In this document: positions 61,242 to 64,000 of the stretch, in pieces
How positions within the stretch are numbered: position 1 is the first letter of the stretch
Layout of the letters: every line of letters starts with the position of its first letter
DNA from: Welwitschia mirabilis
Lineage: Eukaryota; Gnetophyta; Gnetopsida; Welwitschiales
NCBI GenBank assembly: GCA_051453625.1
Contig: JBOZIK010000001.1
Location: 298,225,257 to 298,289,256, forward strand
Direction of reading: 5' to 3'
Length of the DNA stretch: 64,000 bases
Position numbers and translations under genes: made by a program
The notes under the pieces: generated by a model
What the model was told of the DNA's origin: nothing
Seen by the model: the letters and a program-made list of their open reading frames with translations, nothing else
The model's database searches: none

Positions 61242-61842
61242 AATAATGATGATCAAGAAGCCCTTACTCTCATTGAACTCAGTCTTGAGCATAATTATCT
61301 TCATCATATTGACTTATGTAAAAGCTCAAAAGAAGTTTGGGATGATTCATGCAAATAATATGATATACATGAAAATAAATCAAAATAAGAATAAAAAAAT
61401 CAATTATAGAGTTTGAAAATGGAGGATTTAGGAGATACATATTAACACATAAATTAGTTTAGATAACTTTATCACAATTTGCAGTAGTGAATTCAGAAGT
61501 TGATGATGAAGATACTAAAGCCATTTTACTAAGCAATCTTCCTTCTCAATATGATTACATTGTCTACACATTAAAGAAGATTTCTTGCACTTGAGAAAGT
61601 ACCATCTCTAAACTCATTGAAGAACATGCAAGGATGCATTAACATGAGATCAAAGAAGGTGCTTTAATTACCTAAAGACAGAACTTTATGAAATAGACAT
61701 TAAAAATTAGAAATAAAATACAAAATGCTATTATTGCAATAAGCGACACAACAATAAACTATTTCAATGGGAAAAGGATCTACTAGATGGAAAATTGATG
61801 AATTCAAGTATGCTAGAAAAACTAGGTAAAGAAGAATTCTAA
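61242..61842 (+). pseudogene. copia-type gag remnant, copy E (most complete)
   Basis: The fullest reading of the family's gag. NNDDQEALTLIELSLEHNYL is followed by HHIDLCKSSKEVWDD (first capsid helices; compare the A-x-x-I-x-L-S-L...A-K-E-x-W-D of copia gag). SLKMEDLGD follows after stops, and after a +1 shift AVVNSEVDDEDTKAILLSNL, then PSQYDYIVYTLKKISC and LIEEHARMH. Finally KCYYCNKRHNN keeps the first two Cys and the His of a CCHC knuckle (about 61725), before a stop at 61840-61842. It lacks the A-C deletion. The open runs at 61180-61416 (plus) and 61119-61307 (minus) are other frames of the same DNA. Dead, but the best template for the ancestral protein's domain order. Confidence 0.85.
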
Positions 61843-61880
61843 AGATATCTCTCAAAGCTTTTTATTATTGTGTTTGTCCC

Positions 61881-61995
61881 TTGTAAGGATTAGTCCTTAT
61901 AGTCATGGTTAGTTCACATTCTTCTGGTTAGTCTAATTTGTCATGGTTAGTCCACATTATCATGGTTAGTCTATATTATTGTGGTTAGTCCACTT
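61881..61995 (+). repeat. 20-bp minisatellite in element E, about 6 units
   Basis: Units of tcatggttagtccacatt type, again between gag and the polypurine tract. Confidence 0.85.
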
Positions 61996-62106
61996 TATAT
62001 CAATTCTGTATGAAATGCTAACTAAGAAACATATTCTAGCACTTTAATTTTGATGACACTTTAATTCTTACGTTAGTATTCAACAGGCCAGTAAGGGATG
62101 GGGGAT

Positions 62107-62320
62107 TATTGAATTTTTATTTCAGTTGTCATCTCCTGTATTCTCTGTTCTTTTTTTTTTTTTTTTTTTTAATGGTGGTTAAAACCACCTCCTAATTTCT
62201 CTTTCTTGCTATGCATCACATCCTTTTTTGTTGTATTGTTAATGTATTTAAAACCCTCATTATTAATAAATTATGTGATCTTAACTGAAAATTATGTGGC
62301 ACATGCCCTCAATTGTAACA
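62107..62320 (+). repeat. 3' LTR of element E, with a T20 run
   Basis: tattgaatttttatttcagt to ctcaattgtaaca. A pure run of 20 T at 62151-62170 replaces the mixed tttttctcttt of the other copies. Confidence 0.85.
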
Positions 62321-63262
62321 AGTATTAGTGCTATATTTCTTATACCTTTATCAAGGTTTGTATAGATGATGTTTCTCCTTCACCTAAAAACTTATAAACA
62401 AATAATCAAAGTCACTTTATGAGTGGCCCAATAGGGGTAGAGGTTGATAAGATTGCAACATTACAGTAAAAAGGAAGACGATGAGAGAAGTCTCTTAATC
62501 AAAACATGCAGTTACATGGTGCTCATAATGCTTAGAATCCATTTGTATTTGCCAATTTGGAAATTTGGAACCTTCATCCTTTTTTATGGCATAGAACACT
62601 ACATGTGGGCTAAAGGTGAATCTAACATGGTTCTCCTAAAGAAGCCTCAACTAGAACGCCTTCCATTTTTTTAGATTCTAATGTTTGAAATTAAAAATCT
62701 ACTATTAGAGATGTGTGTACATAATAGCCTTTGAGGACATGGCATTCAAGTTATATAAGCTAGTGTGTGTAGTCTTAAGAGTTGTGTAGTCTTCCTCACT
62801 CTTAAATTTTACAAATATATGTTGGAAAAAACATCATTCCAGCTACCTTTTAATTTTAACTTTTTCCATCTTTAACAAAATAATGGGCACAAAGGTATTT
62901 CAAATTATAATTCTAAGATAGGTTGATAGTTAAAGTACTAAAAATATTAGCTGAATGTTCATTTTTAATAAAGTGCATTTTGGGAACACCCACATGCATA
63001 TCTTAAGTTATTATAGTGTTACTTTAGATCCACTATTGGTGGGATGGGGATCCTTAACTTTAGAGTTAGATTGGTTAATTTATTTTATTAATTTTGGCAT
63101 AAGCTTATATATTTAAATCAAGTTTAAATTAATAGAATAAAAATTTGAGTTGTTTTTCCTGCCATTCTTTGTGCTCCACCTCCCTTCATGACCATTCTCA
63201 TGCTTCCATAATTTCCAATTCCTATCAGAGGAAACATTAGAAGCCATAAACCAATAGTAGCA
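62321..63262 (+). repeat. block S6 downstream of element E
   Basis: Parallel to 42569-43440. It includes the open run 62444-62674 (MIRLQHYSKKEDDERSLLIK and onward), which enters the S6 frame AKGESNMVLLKK. It stops abruptly at agtagcat, where the other copies continue ctttgattta, because a gypsy-type element begins there. Confidence 0.8.
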
Positions 63263-63693
63263 TGTTATGCTAGCTAAGAACATAAGCCTAATGGAGGAAA
63301 GGCCCAAAAGAATTCTCAAGAAGCCAACATGGGCCTAAGATTATGAAGTTGATTTTTGAATTAGTATTTCAAATTATTGTCAGCAATTTGAATTGTTCTA
63401 TTGAATTAAATGAGTCTGTTAAAATCATAGTCTGTTAAGTTATGGAGTCATACTCCATTCCTTAGTTAGTGGGCATAGTTATTAAAGTTATGGTTTGTTA
63501 AGTTGTGAAGTTATGCTCCATTTCCTTAGTAGTGGGCTTAGTTGTTATCATAGATCTTAACTTCAAGGGATTCTCCATGTATTTATATTCAGTCATTTGA
63601 TCAATGAAAAAGCAGTAATTTGAAGTTCAATTTTACGTTCTTATTCTCTCTTTTTATTCTGGAGTCCACCCAACTCGAACAGGGTTCTTACCA
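63263..63693 (+). repeat. 5' LTR of a gypsy-type element
   Basis: Starts TGTTATGCTAGC and ends gttcttacca, so TG...CA, 431 bp. It contains a TATA-like tatttatattc near 63580 and is much less AT-rich and much less decayed than its surroundings. Its first 55 bases recur at 63946. Confidence 0.75.
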
Positions 63694-63721
63694 TTGGTGC
63701 TTTCAATCTCTTCCTCAAGCC

Positions 63722-63945
63722 ATGGCTCCAAAAAAAGATCACATTACTTCCAACTCTCCTCCCTTAGAGGAACATGTTGCTCACCTTTCTGAGGAATTTT
63801 AGGATGTCCATACCCAGCTAGACATCCAATTCCAGCAGATCATGTCTAGCCTAGAGTCCCTTGCAACCATGGTCCAAAACCTGTAATCACAAAAATCACC
63901 TCATCCTCAAAGCCCATCCTCTTTAGCAACTCCTACTACTTCACA
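63722..63945 (+). pseudogene. gypsy-type gag N-terminus, truncated
   Basis: Begins MAPKKDHITSNSPPLEEHVA and HLSEEF, then a stop (63800-63802). The same frame continues DVHTQLDIQFQQIMSSLESL and ATMVQNL, a stop, then a Ser/Pro-rich tail. A short coiled-coil-like segment followed by Ser/Pro/Thr-rich sequence is typical of the N-terminus of plant gypsy gag proteins. The capsid domain itself is missing because the second LTR begins at 63946. The stop positions fit CAG/CAA to TAG/TAA changes. An upstream Met at 63620 lies in the LTR and is not the start. Confidence 0.7.
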
Positions 63946-64000
63946 TGGCCAGCTAAGAACATAAGCCCAGTGGAGAAAAGGCACAAAAGAAATCTCAAGA
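63946..64000 (+). repeat. start of 3' LTR of the gypsy-type element
   Basis: tggccagctaagaacataag and onward matches 63263-63318 with few differences (tgttatgctagct against tggccagct at the very start). The rest lies outside the window. Confidence 0.75.

Larger units (their letters stand above)
59325..62320 (+). mobile_element. copia-like gag-only LTR element, copy E, with exact target-site duplication
   Basis: 5' LTR 59325-59527, PBS 59530-59542, gag about 61242-61842, minisatellite about 61881-61995, polypurine tract (aagggatggggga), 3' LTR 62107-62320. The five bases before (59320-59324) and after (62321-62325) are both agtat, a perfect 5-bp target-site duplication of the size copia-type integrases make. 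This fixes the element's ends and proves it moved as a unit. It contains a 569-N gap in the pre-gag region. No pol region. Confidence 0.9.
63263..64000 (+). mobile_element. internally deleted gypsy-type LTR element, cut by window end
   Basis: A 431-bp LTR, a PBS-like ttggtgctttc directly after it (63694), the start of a gag frame (63722) and then, only about 252 bp after the first LTR, the start of a second LTR (63946). Autonomous gypsy elements have 4-10 kb between LTRs, so almost the whole interior is deleted. It sits in block S6 of copy E at a point where the other copies are uninterrupted, so it arrived after the block duplication and is the youngest insertion here. Confidence 0.75.

Noticed and set aside
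63030-63075. Possible tRNA-like box in ggggatccttaactttagag of block S6
   Set aside because: No cloverleaf can be drawn around it, and it varies freely between S6 copies.
1-64000. CRISPR array, bacterial operons, phage or plasmid features
   Set aside because: There are no regularly spaced identical repeats with unique spacers and no bacterial-style coding. The repeats present are eukaryotic transposon or minisatellite type.

Overview
The window looks like gene-poor, repeat-dominated nuclear DNA of a seed plant. It is very AT-rich and CG dinucleotides are rare. Everything recognisable is either decayed plant-type retrotransposon (Ty1/copia gag, Ty3/gypsy integrase, plant L1-type LINE) or a duplicate of a neighbouring block. 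There are no bacterial features (no operons, Shine-Dalgarno sites or CRISPR). The species cannot be named from this sequence.

Assembly layout. There are eight N runs: six of exactly 100, one of 10 (15393-15402) and one of 569 (59971-60539). At every 100-N gap the sequence to the right restarts at a point already seen to the left. The pairs are 8590-9871 / 9972-11262, 12802-16389 / 16490-20063, 19987-22203 / 22304-24537, and 25988-33105 / 37959-44845. Two small contigs (33206-34901 and 35002-37858) are contained within the last pair. This is either a real segmental or tandem array in which assembly breaks, or unmerged haplotigs. Either way the non-redundant content is well under 64 kb.

Region by region. 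1-4511: short tandem repeats, one partial duplicate block and mostly featureless DNA. 4512-4757: a LINE linker fragment. 4920-7640: a deleted copy of the large duplicated block. 8590-11262: an unidentified duplicated repeat around gap 1. 12802-20063: two copies of a block with a decayed Ty3/gypsy (Athila/Tat-like) integrase. 19987-24537: two copies of a block with an unidentified retroelement-like frame. 25900-44845 and 57410-63262: the same composite block repeated. Its core is a 2.6-3.0 kb non-autonomous copia-like element (about 220-bp LTRs, initiator-Met tRNA type PBS, gag with zinc knuckle, no pol), present as five copies A-E. 43592-49420: a minus-strand LINE interrupted by a plus-strand LINE. 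51135-52096: the one region that may be a living gene, an acidic protein of 26-residue repeats with a plausible second exon. 63263-64000: an internally deleted gypsy-type LTR element.

No metabolic or cellular pathway is encoded. The relationships here are evolutionary: a copia-like element inserted once in an ancestral block, that block was duplicated several times, and LINE and gypsy elements then landed in it. All retroelement frames are broken by stops and frameshifts, and the LINE catalytic residues I could place are substituted, so none should be active.
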